Source: Pseudomonas sp. B21-015
GTDB taxonomy: Bacteria > Pseudomonadota > Gammaproteobacteria > Pseudomonadales > Pseudomonadaceae
Reading direction: 5' to 3'
Length of the DNA stretch: 64,000 nt
NCBI RefSeq assembly: GCF_024749285.1
Contig: NZ_CP087196.1
Span: forward strand, 4,898,001 to 4,962,000
Shown: piece after piece, positions 1-7,680 of the stretch
How positions within the stretch are numbered: position 1 is the stretch's first letter
How the letters are laid out: every line of letters begins with the position of its first letter
Notes under the pieces: model-generated
What the model was told of the DNA's origin: nothing
The model's input: the letters and a program-made list of their open reading frames with translations, nothing else
The model's database searches: none
Position numbers and translations under genes: made by a program

Positions 1-1
1 G

Positions 2-139
2 ACCAAAACCGACACCCATCCCCTGCTGCTCAAGACTGAACTGGGCGCCGGGCATGGCGGGATGAGCGGTCGTTATCAGGGATTACGTGACGTAGCCCTC
101 GAATACGCATTTGTTTTGAAGGTTTTGGGCATTGCCTGA
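2..139 (+). CDS. ptrB: Oligopeptidase B (PtrB), C-terminal end only
   Basis: The window opens inside this gene; only the last 45 codons and the TGA are present. The translated tail contains GAGHGG, which in prolyl-oligopeptidase-family serine peptidases carries the catalytic histidine, followed by SGR and ALEYAF, the usual end of oligopeptidase B. The enzyme cleaves peptides after basic residues in the cytoplasm. The start, the catalytic Ser and the Asp lie outside the window, so the identification rests on this tail alone. Confidence 0.8.
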   Translation, partial: TKTDTHPLLLKTELGAGHGGMSGRYQGLRDVALEYAFVLKVLGIA

Positions 140-197
140 GGAACTTGGCCCGGTGTCCTGGTCTTAACACCAGACACCGGGACCCGAGACAATACAC

Positions 198-237
198 ATC
201 CCCTGTGGGGGCGGGCTTGCCCGCTCCCACAGGGGAT
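198..237. repeat. REP hairpin (Pseudomonas type)
   Basis: This is a near-perfect palindrome built on CCTGTGGGGGCGGGCTTGCC and its complement. It matches the GTGGGAGCGGGCTTGCCCGC repetitive extragenic palindromes found throughout P. fluorescens-group genomes. It lies between ptrB and the next gene and may also act as a ptrB terminator, although no T-tract follows. Confidence 0.8.
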
Positions 238-292
238 GATGGGTGACTGAAGGCCCGGAACAGACACAGACACAAAAAAAGACCGTGACGAC

Positions 293-766
293 ATGTCAGA
301 ACCGACCTTACTGAACAAAGAAATTCGCGACTGGCTGATGGACTGCGGCCTGTTCGATCAACTGCTGCCGGCAGACTTCGTGGCGGCTTCGGGCTACTTC
401 AGCATCAGTACCATCGCCGAAGGCGAAGAGATTTTCCATGAGGGTGATGCCGGCAGTTTCATGTGCATCATCCACACTGGTCAGGTTGCGGTGCAGAAGA
501 CCAACAGCGACGGGCAACGGGTCACCATGGCCACCTTGCGCAGCGGTCGGGCGTTCGGCGAAATGGCCGTGCTCGATGGCGAACGGCGTTCGGCCAGTTG
601 CGTGGCCGCGAGCAATTGCCAGTTGCTCAACCTGGGCAAGGACTCCCTGGAGAAGATGCTCAATGACGCGCCGAAAATCGCCGCCAAGATCATCCGCGCC
701 CTCGCCGTCTCCCTCTCCAAACGCTTGCGCATGGCCGACGGGCAATTACTCTTGCAGCAAGTTTAA
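293..766 (+). CDS. Cyclic nucleotide-binding domain protein (CNBD only)
   Basis: The 157-residue protein is essentially one cyclic nucleotide-binding domain (about residues 20-140). The phosphate-binding cassette is visible as FGEMAVLDGERRSAS (about 84-98). Unlike Crp/Vfr it has no C-terminal helix-turn-helix, so it is unlikely to bind DNA directly and may be a sensor or adaptor subunit. The ligand is unknown. The ATG at 293 has only a weak upstream Shine-Dalgarno (A-rich, then GAC). Its stop overlaps the stop of the convergent gene by 2 bp. Confidence 0.75.
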   Translation: MSEPTLLNKEIRDWLMDCGLFDQLLPADFVAASGYFSISTIAEGEEIFHEGDAGSFMCIIHTGQVAVQKTNSDGQRVTMATLRSGRAFGEMAVLDGERRSASCVAASNCQLLNLGKDSLEKMLNDAPKIAAKIIRALAVSLSKRLRMADGQLLLQQV

Positions 767-1053
767 CCGCCCGGCGTTTTGATTTTGGTCGTGCTCGGTT
801 CAAGACCCGGCAAGGTCTGGTCCTTGGGCGGATTGGGCATTTCGATTGGCGGCAACAGCGGTGCCCCGCCACTGCCGGAACCGGCCTTGGGCACGCTGGT
901 CGGGGTGATTTGCGGGTACGGCGTCGGGGTGGCGGTGCCGGGTGAACCGGGCATCGGCGTGGGGCTGGTCGGGATGGTTTGCAGCTCTTGGGCCTGCACT
1001 GCAGTTATCGAGAGCGCGGCCAGGGCAATGGCCGTTAGAATGGTGCGCTTCAT
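763..1053 (-). CDS. Secreted proline/threonine-rich small protein
   Basis: The 96-residue protein starts with a clear signal peptide (MKRTILTAIALAALSITAVQA, cleavage after AQA at about residue 21). A low-complexity tail rich in Pro, Thr, Gly and Ser follows. I chose the ATG at 1053 because GGAG lies 8 nt upstream and the signal peptide starts there; the open frame continues upstream without signal-like sequence. No catalytic motif is seen. It is a small periplasmic or exported protein of unknown function, of a kind common in Pseudomonas. Confidence 0.6.
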   Translation of the reverse strand: MKRTILTAIALAALSITAVQAQELQTIPTSPTPMPGSPGTATPTPYPQITPTSVPKAGSGSGGAPLLPPIEMPNPPKDQTLPGLEPSTTKIKTPGG

Positions 1054-1148
1054 CAATGGCTCCGTTGGCCTTGTTGTCCTTTTGCAGGCTACTCCCAACT
1101 GCGCGTGTTTGCCTTCCTCCGTAGTCAATTTCTCATCAAGAGAGCCCC

Positions 1149-1835
1149 ATGAAACGTTTCGTTCTGCTCGACACCACCCCCATTCCTGAAAACGGCGGTG
1201 CCCTGTGCCTGTTCGAATACGGCGAGGACTTCGTTATCAAGATACAGGGCGGCGACGGCGGGCAGTTGATGAACACCCGCATGCACGGCTCTGAAGATGC
1301 CCTGGCCGAAATCCCCTGCCGCAAGGTCGCCGGCCGGCCGAATTCGCGGGTATTGATCGGTGGCCTGGGCATGGGCTTCACCCTCGCCTCGGCGCTCAAG
1401 CATTTGGGCAAGACCGCTGAAGTGGTGGTCGCCGAACTGGTGCCCGGCGTGGTGGAGTGGAATCGCGGGCCGCTGGGCGAGAAAGCCGGCAACCCGCTGC
1501 TCGACCCGCGCACGGTGATCCGCATGGAAGACGTGGCCAAGGTGCTGCAAGCCGAGCCGCAAGGTTTCGATGCGATCATGCTCGACGTCGACAACGGCCC
1601 CGAAGGTTTGACCCAGAAGGCCAACAGCTGGCTCTACTCCGCTGGCGGCCTGAGCGCGTGTGCCAAGGCCCTGCGGCCAAAAGGCGTGCTGGCGGTGTGG
1701 TCGGCCAGCGCCGACCGGCAGTTTTCCGACAAGCTGAAAAAGGCCGGTTTCAAGGCCGAGGAAGTGCAAGTCTTCGCCCACGGCAACAAGGGCACCCGCC
1801 ACACCATCTGGATTGCCGAGAAGCTCAAGGGCTGA
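1149..1835 (+). CDS. Spermidine synthase-like (SpeE-fold) protein
   Basis: The 228-residue protein has a Rossmann SAM-binding fold of the spermidine synthase family. The glycine loop LIGGLGMGFT is at about residues 68-77, an acidic strand end (VAELVPGVVEWN) follows, and DAIMLDVDNGP is at about 140-150. It lacks an obvious N-terminal tetramerisation domain and is shorter than genuine SpeE, so substrate and activity are uncertain. Pseudomonas genomes often annotate such proteins as spermidine synthase or SAM-dependent methyltransferase. It stands alone ahead of yajD, 49 bp downstream. Confidence 0.65.
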   Translation: MKRFVLLDTTPIPENGGALCLFEYGEDFVIKIQGGDGGQLMNTRMHGSEDALAEIPCRKVAGRPNSRVLIGGLGMGFTLASALKHLGKTAEVVVAELVPGVVEWNRGPLGEKAGNPLLDPRTVIRMEDVAKVLQAEPQGFDAIMLDVDNGPEGLTQKANSWLYSAGGLSACAKALRPKGVLAVWSASADRQFSDKLKKAGFKAEEVQVFAHGNKGTRHTIWIAEKLKG

Positions 1836-1884
1836 GCTAAACTCACGTCATAACCGTCATTAGTCTTTTTACAAAGGTGAACCC

Positions 1885-2256
1885 ATGAGTTCGTCCACCC
1901 CAACCAACACATCGAAGCTGGACCGCATCCTCGCCGACAACCAGCGCGACAAGGAAATGGGTTACCGCGACAAGGCCCTGAAGATGTACCCGCACGTGTG
2001 CGGCCGCTGCGCCCGTGAGTTCTCCGGCAAACGCCTGAGCGAACTGACCGTGCACCACCGCGACCACAACCATGACAACAACCCTCAGGACGGTTCGAAC
2101 TGGGAACTGTTGTGCCTGTATTGCCATGACAACGAACATTCGCGCTATACCGATCAGCAGTATTTTGGCGAGGGCTCGCTGAGTACGCCGAAGATTGCCA
2201 AGGCGACGCATAACCCGTTTGCGGCGTTGGCGGGGCTGATGAAAAAAGAAGACTGA
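1885..2256 (+). CDS. yajD: YajD-family HNH nuclease
   Basis: The 123-residue protein carries a zinc-binding HNH domain: CGRC at about residues 39-42, the HHRDHNHDNNP core at about 57-67, and a second pair in CLYCHDNEH at about 78-86. The length and the motif DGSNWELLC match YajD. It is a predicted metal-dependent endonuclease whose physiological target is not known. AAAGGTG lies upstream of the ATG. A REPIN follows downstream. Confidence 0.85.
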   Translation: MSSSTPTNTSKLDRILADNQRDKEMGYRDKALKMYPHVCGRCAREFSGKRLSELTVHHRDHNHDNNPQDGSNWELLCLYCHDNEHSRYTDQQYFGEGSLSTPKIAKATHNPFAALAGLMKKED

Positions 2257-2289
2257 AGATCTTCAGCGCCTGCGCCTGCGCCGGCCCCG

Positions 2290-2380
2290 TCGCGAGCAAG
2301 CCCGCTCCCACAGTGATTGGCGGTGAGCACCGATGTTGTGTACGCCGCAGCCCCCTGTGGGAGCGGGCTTGCCCGCGATA
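2290..2380. repeat. REPIN (inverted pair of REP elements)
   Basis: Two REP sequences face each other. The left copy reads CGCGAGCAAGCCCGCTCCCA and the right copy is its inverse, TGGGAGCGGGCTTGCCCGCG. The roughly 40-bp spacer contains AGTGATTGGCGGTGAGCA. It lies between yajD and the RNA methyltransferase, upstream of the latter's promoter. A close copy with a related spacer lies at 3430-3519. Confidence 0.85.
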
Positions 2381-2410
2381 GCATTTGTCCGGACACCACC
2401 AATCTACAAT

Positions 2411-2440
2411 CTGACCACCCTCCCCCAATCCCCGTATAAT
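2411..2440 (+). promoter_or_regulatory. Sigma-70 promoter for the RNA methyltransferase gene
   Basis: A consensus TATAAT (2435-2440) is preceded after 18 bp by CTGACC (2411-2416), a partial -35. Transcription would start at about 2447, just before the GTG at 2471. The position downstream of the open frame's earlier ATG at 2333 supports the later GTG start. Confidence 0.6.
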
Positions 2441-2470
2441 CGCCGTTTTTTCCCCGAAGGCACCCCGCTC

Positions 2471-2941
2471 GTGGCAGACAAACGGTACAGCTGCATTGGT
2501 TTGTATAACCCCAAATCACCGGAGAACGTCGGTTCGGTGATGCGCGCCGCCGGTTGTTATGGCGTGGCGTCAGTGTTCTACACCGGCAAGCGCTATGAGC
2601 GCGCCGCCGATTTCGTCACCGACACCAAGAAAGTCCACTACGACATTCCGCTGATCGGCATCGACGACCTGAAGAAAATCCTGCCGCTGGGCTGTGTACC
2701 AGTCGCCGTGGAACTGGTCGACGGCGCCCGCTCGCTGCCGGAATACACTCACCCGGATCGCGCCCTCTACATCTTCGGCCCCGAAGACGGCTCGCTGGAT
2801 AAAGAGATCCGCGACTGGTGCGAAGACGTGGTCTACATCCCGACCACCGGCTGCATGAACCTGGCGGCCACCGTCAACGTTGTGCTGTACGACCGCATGG
2901 CCAAGGGCAACAACACCCGCTCGGGGCCGAAATTCCGTTGA
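2471..2941 (+). CDS. SpoU/TrmH-family RNA methyltransferase
   Basis: This 156-residue protein is a SPOUT methyltransferase. The N-terminal NPKSPENVGSVMRAA motif lies at about residues 12-26. The C-terminal knot includes IFGPEDGSL and YIPTTGCMNLAATVNVVLYD, which form the SAM-binding loops of TrmH/TrmL proteins. It probably 2'-O-methylates tRNA or rRNA. The GTG start at 2471 was chosen because a TATAAT box lies 31 bp upstream and GAAGG about 10 nt upstream; a start at 2333 would put 46 unrelated residues in front and would precede the promoter. Confidence 0.8.
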   Translation: MADKRYSCIGLYNPKSPENVGSVMRAAGCYGVASVFYTGKRYERAADFVTDTKKVHYDIPLIGIDDLKKILPLGCVPVAVELVDGARSLPEYTHPDRALYIFGPEDGSLDKEIRDWCEDVVYIPTTGCMNLAATVNVVLYDRMAKGNNTRSGPKFR

Positions 2942-3021
2942 ATCGCCGCACATCCGATGGAACGAGCCGCCCGCCTCGGCAGTCAGCTTAATTATCTATT
3001 CTTGAAGCCTGGAGACAGATC

Positions 3022-3399
3022 ATGAGCGACCTCAAGCGCGTAGAGCGTATCGAATCCACCCCGTTCCAGACTCATTCCGACCAGAACGTCCAGGGTTGGG
3101 AGCGCATCGGTTCTGTGGCCGGCGGTGTGGTGATGGTCGGCAAGGGCCTGCGTCGCGGTGGCGTGTTCGGGTTGATTCAAGTGGCGATCGGCGGCGTGGC
3201 CCTGGCCCGAGGTATCACCGGGCACAGTTCGGCGAAAAGTTTTCTGGAAAAAAGCCGTCAGGACATGAATAACGTTCGGGCGAGGATTGAGCGTGCCGGG
3301 GATGAGCTGAGCCGCATGAGAGCCAATGCCGAAGCGGCAACCCGCACGGCGACCGTGACGGGTAATGATTCGTTGGACTCGCCGAAGGCCGGGGTCTGA
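3022..3399 (+). CDS. Small inner-membrane protein, YgaP/DUF2892-like
   Basis: The 125-residue protein starts with a polar segment ending in NVQGWERIGSVAGG. A hydrophobic pair follows around residues 33-70 (GVVMVGKGLRRGG, then GLIQVAIGGVALARGITGHS), matching the DUF2892 pattern of a two-helix membrane hairpin. The C-terminal part (about 75-110) is charged and probably coiled. GGAGACAGATC lies just upstream of the ATG. Function unknown. Confidence 0.6.
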   Translation: MSDLKRVERIESTPFQTHSDQNVQGWERIGSVAGGVVMVGKGLRRGGVFGLIQVAIGGVALARGITGHSSAKSFLEKSRQDMNNVRARIERAGDELSRMRANAEAATRTATVTGNDSLDSPKAGV

Positions 3400-3429
3400 T
3401 CCGAAGTTGCGGTGAAGCTCCGGGCCTCT

Positions 3430-3519
3430 TCGCGGGCAAGCCCGCTCCCACAGTGATTGGCGGTGATCACAATTGTTGTGTACAGCGCAAACCCTGTGGG
3501 AGCGGGCTTGCCCGCGATG
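3430..3519. repeat. REPIN
   Basis: An inverted pair: CGCGGGCAAGCCCGCTCCCA on the left and TGGGAGCGGGCTTGCCCGCG on the right. The spacer shares AGTGATTGGCGGTGA and TTGTTGTGTAC with the REPIN at 2290-2380, so the two are recent relatives. It lies between two convergent genes. Confidence 0.85.
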
Positions 3520-3525
3520 GCGGCG

Positions 3526-4755
3526 CTACTGAAGCAACTCGGTATCAAGCACCCTGGAAGACTCGCCAATAACGCTTTGCGCGAGCTGAATGAATGCCTT
3601 CGTATCCACGCTCTCCAACTGCATCGCCCCGCGCAACACATCATCCAGCGAACGCTTGTTGCGGGTTTTCAGGCGAATCTCGCGATCCAGCTCCTGTAGC
3701 AACACCACCGCTTTGGCCACCTGCGCCGGGTTGATCTGCTCCCCGCGCAATGTGCTGACCTTCTGGCTTTCCTTGACCAACTTGCTCTGCAGGCTCTCAT
3801 ACCGCTCATCACTCATCCCGCCTGCGCGGCGCACCAGTTCGATGGCGTAATACTCGGCAAACCCTTCGCTGATCCAGTCGCTACGCTGGCTGTCATTGAT
3901 CCGCCCGAACACCTGGGCCAATTCACGCACCAAGGCACTGGTACCGCTTTCGCTGACCAGCGGCAGGCGGCTATTGAGGTAGATCGATTCATGCGCGCCC
4001 AGGCTGCCACGCCACATCGGGTCGTTGGCGCCGACAATCAGCAGCTTGCTGGGGTGACGCGGAAAAACCGCCTGCACTTGCGGCCAGACAAAGGTCAGCA
4101 GTGTCAGCACGTCCATGCGATGCATGCCCTGGCCTTGGGGTGAAGCCACGGTGACTTCGGTTTCCCCCAACTGCGTGCGACGGCTGCCGAGGTGGCCAGC
4201 GAGCATCCAGCCAGTGGGACGGTCGAACAGGCGCGAGACGTTATCGATCCGGAACTTGTTTTTGCCGATCCTTGGCCAGGCGGTTTCGACGCTTTTCCAA
4301 CCGGTGGGCAATTCGAATTCAAGGCGTGATACCAGCTCGATACCGTCCTGCTGATCGAGTCTGGCGGCGGGCACCAGGTCATCGCCACGCATCAGCGCCC
4401 ACGTTGGCGTCATGCGCGTGTCGAAGCTGCCGTTTTTGCGCCCATGGCTGATGCGCACGCGGTAGGTCAGGCTGGCCTTGTCGGTGGCCGGGCGCCAGAC
4501 ACCACGGGCCTGCTTGCCCGATGTGAGCTGCCATTGGCCGTCGGCCTTGAAATCGCTGTAGTGACTGCCATCGCCCAAGTCGAAATCCAGACTGCGCACC
4601 GCCGAGCCCTGGGCCAGGGTCAGGCGCACTTCGGCCTGATCGCTTTGCGGCAACAGGCGCACGTGATAATCCAGATCGACTTTCTTGGCCGCCCACACAG
4701 GCAAACTCAGGGCCAGCAGCCCGACAGCCAACGCCCGCCGCACTCCCACAGCCAT
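3526..4755 (-). CDS. Periplasmic M1/M61-like protein with a degenerate zinc site
   Basis: The 409-residue protein starts with a signal peptide (VRRALAVGLLALSLPVWA). An N-terminal beta-rich half is followed by a C-terminal helical half. The C-terminal half contains WISEGFAEYYA, the third zinc-ligand motif of M1/M61 metallopeptidases, but the expected HEXXH is replaced by RELAQ in the segment SALVRELAQVFGRI. Two of the three metal ligands are therefore missing and it is probably not an active protease. The ATG at 4755 was chosen because the signal peptide begins there; the frame is open further upstream. Confidence 0.6.
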   Translation of the reverse strand: MAVGVRRALAVGLLALSLPVWAAKKVDLDYHVRLLPQSDQAEVRLTLAQGSAVRSLDFDLGDGSHYSDFKADGQWQLTSGKQARGVWRPATDKASLTYRVRISHGRKNGSFDTRMTPTWALMRGDDLVPAARLDQQDGIELVSRLEFELPTGWKSVETAWPRIGKNKFRIDNVSRLFDRPTGWMLAGHLGSRRTQLGETEVTVASPQGQGMHRMDVLTLLTFVWPQVQAVFPRHPSKLLIVGANDPMWRGSLGAHESIYLNSRLPLVSESGTSALVRELAQVFGRINDSQRSDWISEGFAEYYAIELVRRAGGMSDERYESLQSKLVKESQKVSTLRGEQINPAQVAKAVVLLQELDREIRLKTRNKRSLDDVLRGAMQLESVDTKAFIQLAQSVIGESSRVLDTELLQ

Positions 4756-4767
4756 ACACACTCCTAT

Positions 4768-4880
4768 TGTGGCGAGCGAGCTTGCTCGCGCTGGGCTGCG
4801 TAGCAGCCCCAAATTCTTGTAATCACTGCCGATTATGTGAGTGCTACGCACTCAAGCGCGAGCAAGCGCCCTCGCCACAC
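4768..4880. repeat. REPIN-like inverted repeat pair
   Basis: TGTGGCGAGCGAGCTTGCTC on the left and GAGCAAGCGCCCTCGCCACA on the right form a divergent REP subclass with a roughly 70-bp spacer. The spacer itself holds short palindromes (GCTGCGTAGCAGC and TGAGTGCTACGCACTCA). It lies between the signal-peptide gene start and the ycgN stop. Confidence 0.75.
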
Positions 4881-4881
4881 A

Positions 4882-5331
4882 TTAACCCGCGCGGAAAATC
4901 AGATGGTCTTCCCAATCGTCTTCAGCCACGCTGCCTTCGGCGAGCATGCGCCCGGACTGGGAAATACGTTCGTGATGCACCGCATCACGATCACCGCACA
5001 CCAGGTGATGCCAGAGCGGCAGGTCCTTGCCTTCACTGACCAGTCGATAACCGCAGGTCGGCGGCAGCCATTTGAACTCATCGGCCTTGCCCGGCGTGAG
5101 CTGGATGCAATCGGGCACAAAGTCGCGGCGGTTGGGGTAATCGGTGCACTGGCAGGTTTTGAGGTCCAGCAGTTTGCAGGCGATACGCGTGTAGTAGACG
5201 GCGTTGTCGTCTTCATCCTCGAGCTTTTGCAGGCAGCACAGGCCACAGCCGTCGCACAGCGATTCCCATTCCTCTTGATCGAGTTGATCGAGGGTTTTGC
5301 GTATCCAGAACGGTTCGACTTTGGCGGCCAT
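4882..5331 (-). CDS. ycgN: YcgN-family cysteine-cluster protein (UPF0260)
   Basis: The 149-residue protein has the cysteine-rich YkgJ/YcgN signature: [11 protein letters not shown] at about residues 27-37, then [23 protein letters not shown], and CGYRL. These cysteines are thought to bind a metal or iron-sulfur centre. The function is unproven. The family is conserved across gammaproteobacteria and sits near ycgL and rnd in Pseudomonas, as here. Confidence 0.85.
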   Translation of the reverse strand: MAAKVEPFWIRKTLDQLDQEEWESLCDGCGLCCLQKLEDEDDNAVYYTRIACKLLDLKTCQCTDYPNRRDFVPDCIQLTPGKADEFKWLPPTCGYRLVSEGKDLPLWHHLVCGDRDAVHHERISQSGRMLAEGSVAEDDWEDHLIFRAG

Positions 5332-5610
5332 GGCTCAAGCATCAACATCAGGTGGTGAAAAGGCCGCCAGTCTAGTGCCAAGGCACCGGCGGGCCAAGCA
5401 TTGGCGACTGCCGGTACGCGGCACTTGTGAGTTTTTGCGCCGCCCGGTAGCTTTGCCAGTCGCAAGGAGCCCTACCCAAGTGCCATTAACGCTCAACCGC
5501 GTTGCATTCAGGTGAACGGCCCAGGCTCTCGGAAAACCCTATCGCTCAGCTCAACTGCGCCCACCGGTTTTTTCGACGCCCCTCACTTTCAACCGTAAAG
5601 GAATCTCTTG

Positions 5611-6204
5611 ATGAGTGCTAACCCACGCGTTGCCGACTACGCCATTCACCCTCAGTTCACCGATCGCTGGTCGCCCCGCGCCTTCACTGGCGAAACCATT
5701 CCTGAAGAGACCCTGCTGAGCTTCTTCGAAGCCGCACGCTGGGCGCCATCGGCGTACAACTCGCAGCCTTGGCGGTTTCTCTATGCCCGTCGCGATACGC
5801 CGAACTGGGAGCGTTACCTGGGCCTGCTGAATGAGTTCAACCGCAGCTGGGCACAGCACGCCTCGGCGCTGGTGATCGTGATCTCGAAAACCACCTTCGT
5901 GGCACCCGGCGCCAGCGAAGAAACCCCGGCGCTGTGGCACACCTTCGACACCGGTTCGGCCTGGGGCCACCTGGCGCTGCAAGCGAGCATCAGCGGCTGG
6001 CACACCCACGGCATGGCCGGTTTCGATCAGGACCTGACCCGCAAGGAGCTGAACATTCCTGAAGGCTACGCACTGCATGTCGCCGTGGCGATCGGCAAGC
6101 TGGGCGACAAGGCGACGCTGGCCGAGTACCTGCAAGCGCGCGAAGAGCCAAGCCCACGTCTCCCGCTGAGCGAGTTGGCGGCTGAAGGCGATTTCACCCT
6201 CTAA
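5611..6204 (+). CDS. Nitroreductase-family protein (FMN-dependent)
   Basis: The 197-residue protein has a nitroreductase fold with the FMN phosphate contact (RWSPRAFTGE near the N-terminus), EAARWAPSAYNSQPWRF at about residues 44-60, and GSAWGHLALQAS at about 114-125. It is predicted to reduce nitro-compounds, quinones or related substrates with NAD(P)H. The ATG at 5611 is preceded by AAAGGAATC; a TTG one codon earlier is less likely. The true substrate is not evident. Confidence 0.8.
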   Translation: MSANPRVADYAIHPQFTDRWSPRAFTGETIPEETLLSFFEAARWAPSAYNSQPWRFLYARRDTPNWERYLGLLNEFNRSWAQHASALVIVISKTTFVAPGASEETPALWHTFDTGSAWGHLALQASISGWHTHGMAGFDQDLTRKELNIPEGYALHVAVAIGKLGDKATLAEYLQAREEPSPRLPLSELAAEGDFTL

Positions 6205-6220
6205 GCCACAACATAAAGCC

Positions 6221-6315
6221 AATGTGGGAGCGAGCCTGCCCGCGATACCGGCCTGTCAGTCAATACTTATGGAGACTGATACACCGCTATCGCGAGCAGG
6301 CTCGCTCCCACATTT
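6221..6315. repeat. REPIN
   Basis: An inverted pair of TGTGGGAGCGAGCCTGCCCG and CGCGAGCAGGCTCGCTCCCA, the AGCGAGC subclass, with a roughly 50-bp spacer containing TGTCAGTCAATACTTATGGA. It lies between the convergent nitroreductase and 2-hydroxyacid dehydrogenase genes. Confidence 0.85.
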
Positions 6316-6330
6316 TGTTTGGGGGTGAGT

Positions 6331-7263
6331 TTAATATCCGCGTGCGAAATCCACTTCCCCACGCAATGCTTCGCCCGCCTGATACGCCCGCAAGTTCTCG
6401 ATAAACAGCTTCGCCATCATCGGCGGCGAAGTCGGTGCCGAACTGTGACCGGTCAGCAGCAGCCCCCACGCAGTCCAGAATGGATGACGTTGCGGCAGCG
6501 GCTCCTGACGGCAGACGTCGATCACGGCCCCGGCCAGGTGCCCTTCTTTCAAGGCTTCCACCAGGTCTGCATCGACCACCGCCACGCCACGCCCGACATT
6601 AATGAACAACCCGGTCGCCTTGAACTGCTTGAACAGCGCGGCGTCGTACAGGTCATGCGTATTCGGGGTATTCGGCAGCAGATTGACGACGTAATCCACT
6701 TCACCGACCAGACGCGGCAAGTCGCTCAGTGCCCCCACTTCGACAAAAGGCGCCTGCTCCCGGGCAGTGCTGGCGATGCCATATAACTCGACGCCAAACG
6801 GCAGCAGAAACTGCGCCACCGCCTGACCGATGTCACCGGTGCCGACAATCAACACCTTGCGCCCTGCAAGGCTTTGACCCTGGCGATTGTCCCATTTGCG
6901 CTCGACCTGGCTGACCAGCCGCGCCAGCACTTCGCGCTCGTGGCCGAGCATGTAAGTCAGCACGTATTCAGCCATGACCTGACCGAAAATCCCTACCGCG
7001 CGAGTCAGTCGATAGTGCCGTGGCAGGCCGTCGGCCAGCAGCGGCGTGATACCGGCCCAGGTCGACTGCAGCCATGCAGGCGTGTGGCCCTGACGCAACA
7101 GCGTTGCCAGCAAGTCCGGCTGGCCGAGCCAGACCTGGCAATCGGCGGCCTGACGGGACAGTTCGGCGGAGTCACCGCTGGTCAGTACTTCCAGATCAGG
7201 CGCTGCCTGACGCAACAGTTGGGCATACACAGGGTGGTCGTGTTCAGCAATCAGAACGCGCAT
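6331..7263 (-). CDS. D-2-hydroxyacid dehydrogenase (GhrA-like)
   Basis: The 310-residue protein belongs to the NAD(P)-dependent D-isomer-specific 2-hydroxyacid dehydrogenases. The dinucleotide fold reads VLIVGTGDIGQAVAQF (about residues 137-152). FINVGRGVAVVDADL carries the catalytic Arg, and CRQEPLPQRHPFW with LLTGHSSAPT supplies the Glu and His of the active site. It is likely a glyoxylate/hydroxypyruvate reductase; the exact substrate cannot be read. In Pseudomonas it is commonly near ycgL-rnd. Confidence 0.85.
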   Translation of the reverse strand: MRVLIAEHDHPVYAQLLRQAAPDLEVLTSGDSAELSRQAADCQVWLGQPDLLATLLRQGHTPAWLQSTWAGITPLLADGLPRHYRLTRAVGIFGQVMAEYVLTYMLGHEREVLARLVSQVERKWDNRQGQSLAGRKVLIVGTGDIGQAVAQFLLPFGVELYGIASTAREQAPFVEVGALSDLPRLVGEVDYVVNLLPNTPNTHDLYDAALFKQFKATGLFINVGRGVAVVDADLVEALKEGHLAGAVIDVCRQEPLPQRHPFWTAWGLLLTGHSSAPTSPPMMAKLFIENLRAYQAGEALRGEVDFARGY

Positions 7264-7386
7264 GGTTCAAACCTTTCAAAAACAGTGCAGACGACCACCG
7301 ACGGAGTATCACTCCATCGTCGTGGCCATCGCCAAAATCATTCCAGTGTTTCTTTCATAAAGGCCCTGAATAGAGCCTGTCTGCGA

Positions 7387-7680
7387 TCACATCGGGTCGT
7401 TGCGGCGCAGCAATTCTTCCGGCAAGTGTTCGATGTACTCGTCTTCGGCCGGCGGCATTTGCAGGTGGTAGCCCTGCTTGTCGAGGTTCTCCAGTACTAC
7501 AGTAATGTCTTCGCGCGACAGCTTGCGCTCGGGGCTCAGCACCAGATCAAAAGCGTGGATGGCTTTGCCGAAAGCCGCCATCAGGGATTCAGGCACGCGC
7601 TCCAGTGCATCGCTCTTGAGCACATAGAGGTACATCTCGTTTTTCTTCGAGCTTCGATAAATGGAGCAAATACGTTTCAA
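7387..7680 (-). CDS. ycgL: YcgL-domain protein
   Basis: A 97-residue YcgL protein ([16 protein letters not shown] near the start, then [19 protein letters not shown] core). Translation appears to start at a TTG that overlaps the rnd stop codon in a TTGA arrangement, so it is probably translationally coupled to rnd. No upstream ATG in frame gives the family's N-terminus. Function unknown; the coupling suggests an RNA-related role. Confidence 0.85.
   Translation of the reverse strand: MKRICSIYRSSKKNEMYLYVLKSDALERVPESLMAAFGKAIHAFDLVLSPERKLSREDITVVLENLDKQGYHLQMPPAEDEYIEHLPEELLRRNDPM

Noticed and set aside
308..745. Reverse-strand open frames over the CNBD gene and similar long shadows across the GC-rich core
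   Set aside because: They are antisense to recognisable genes, have no ribosome sites, and show composition expected of shadow frames in high-GC DNA.
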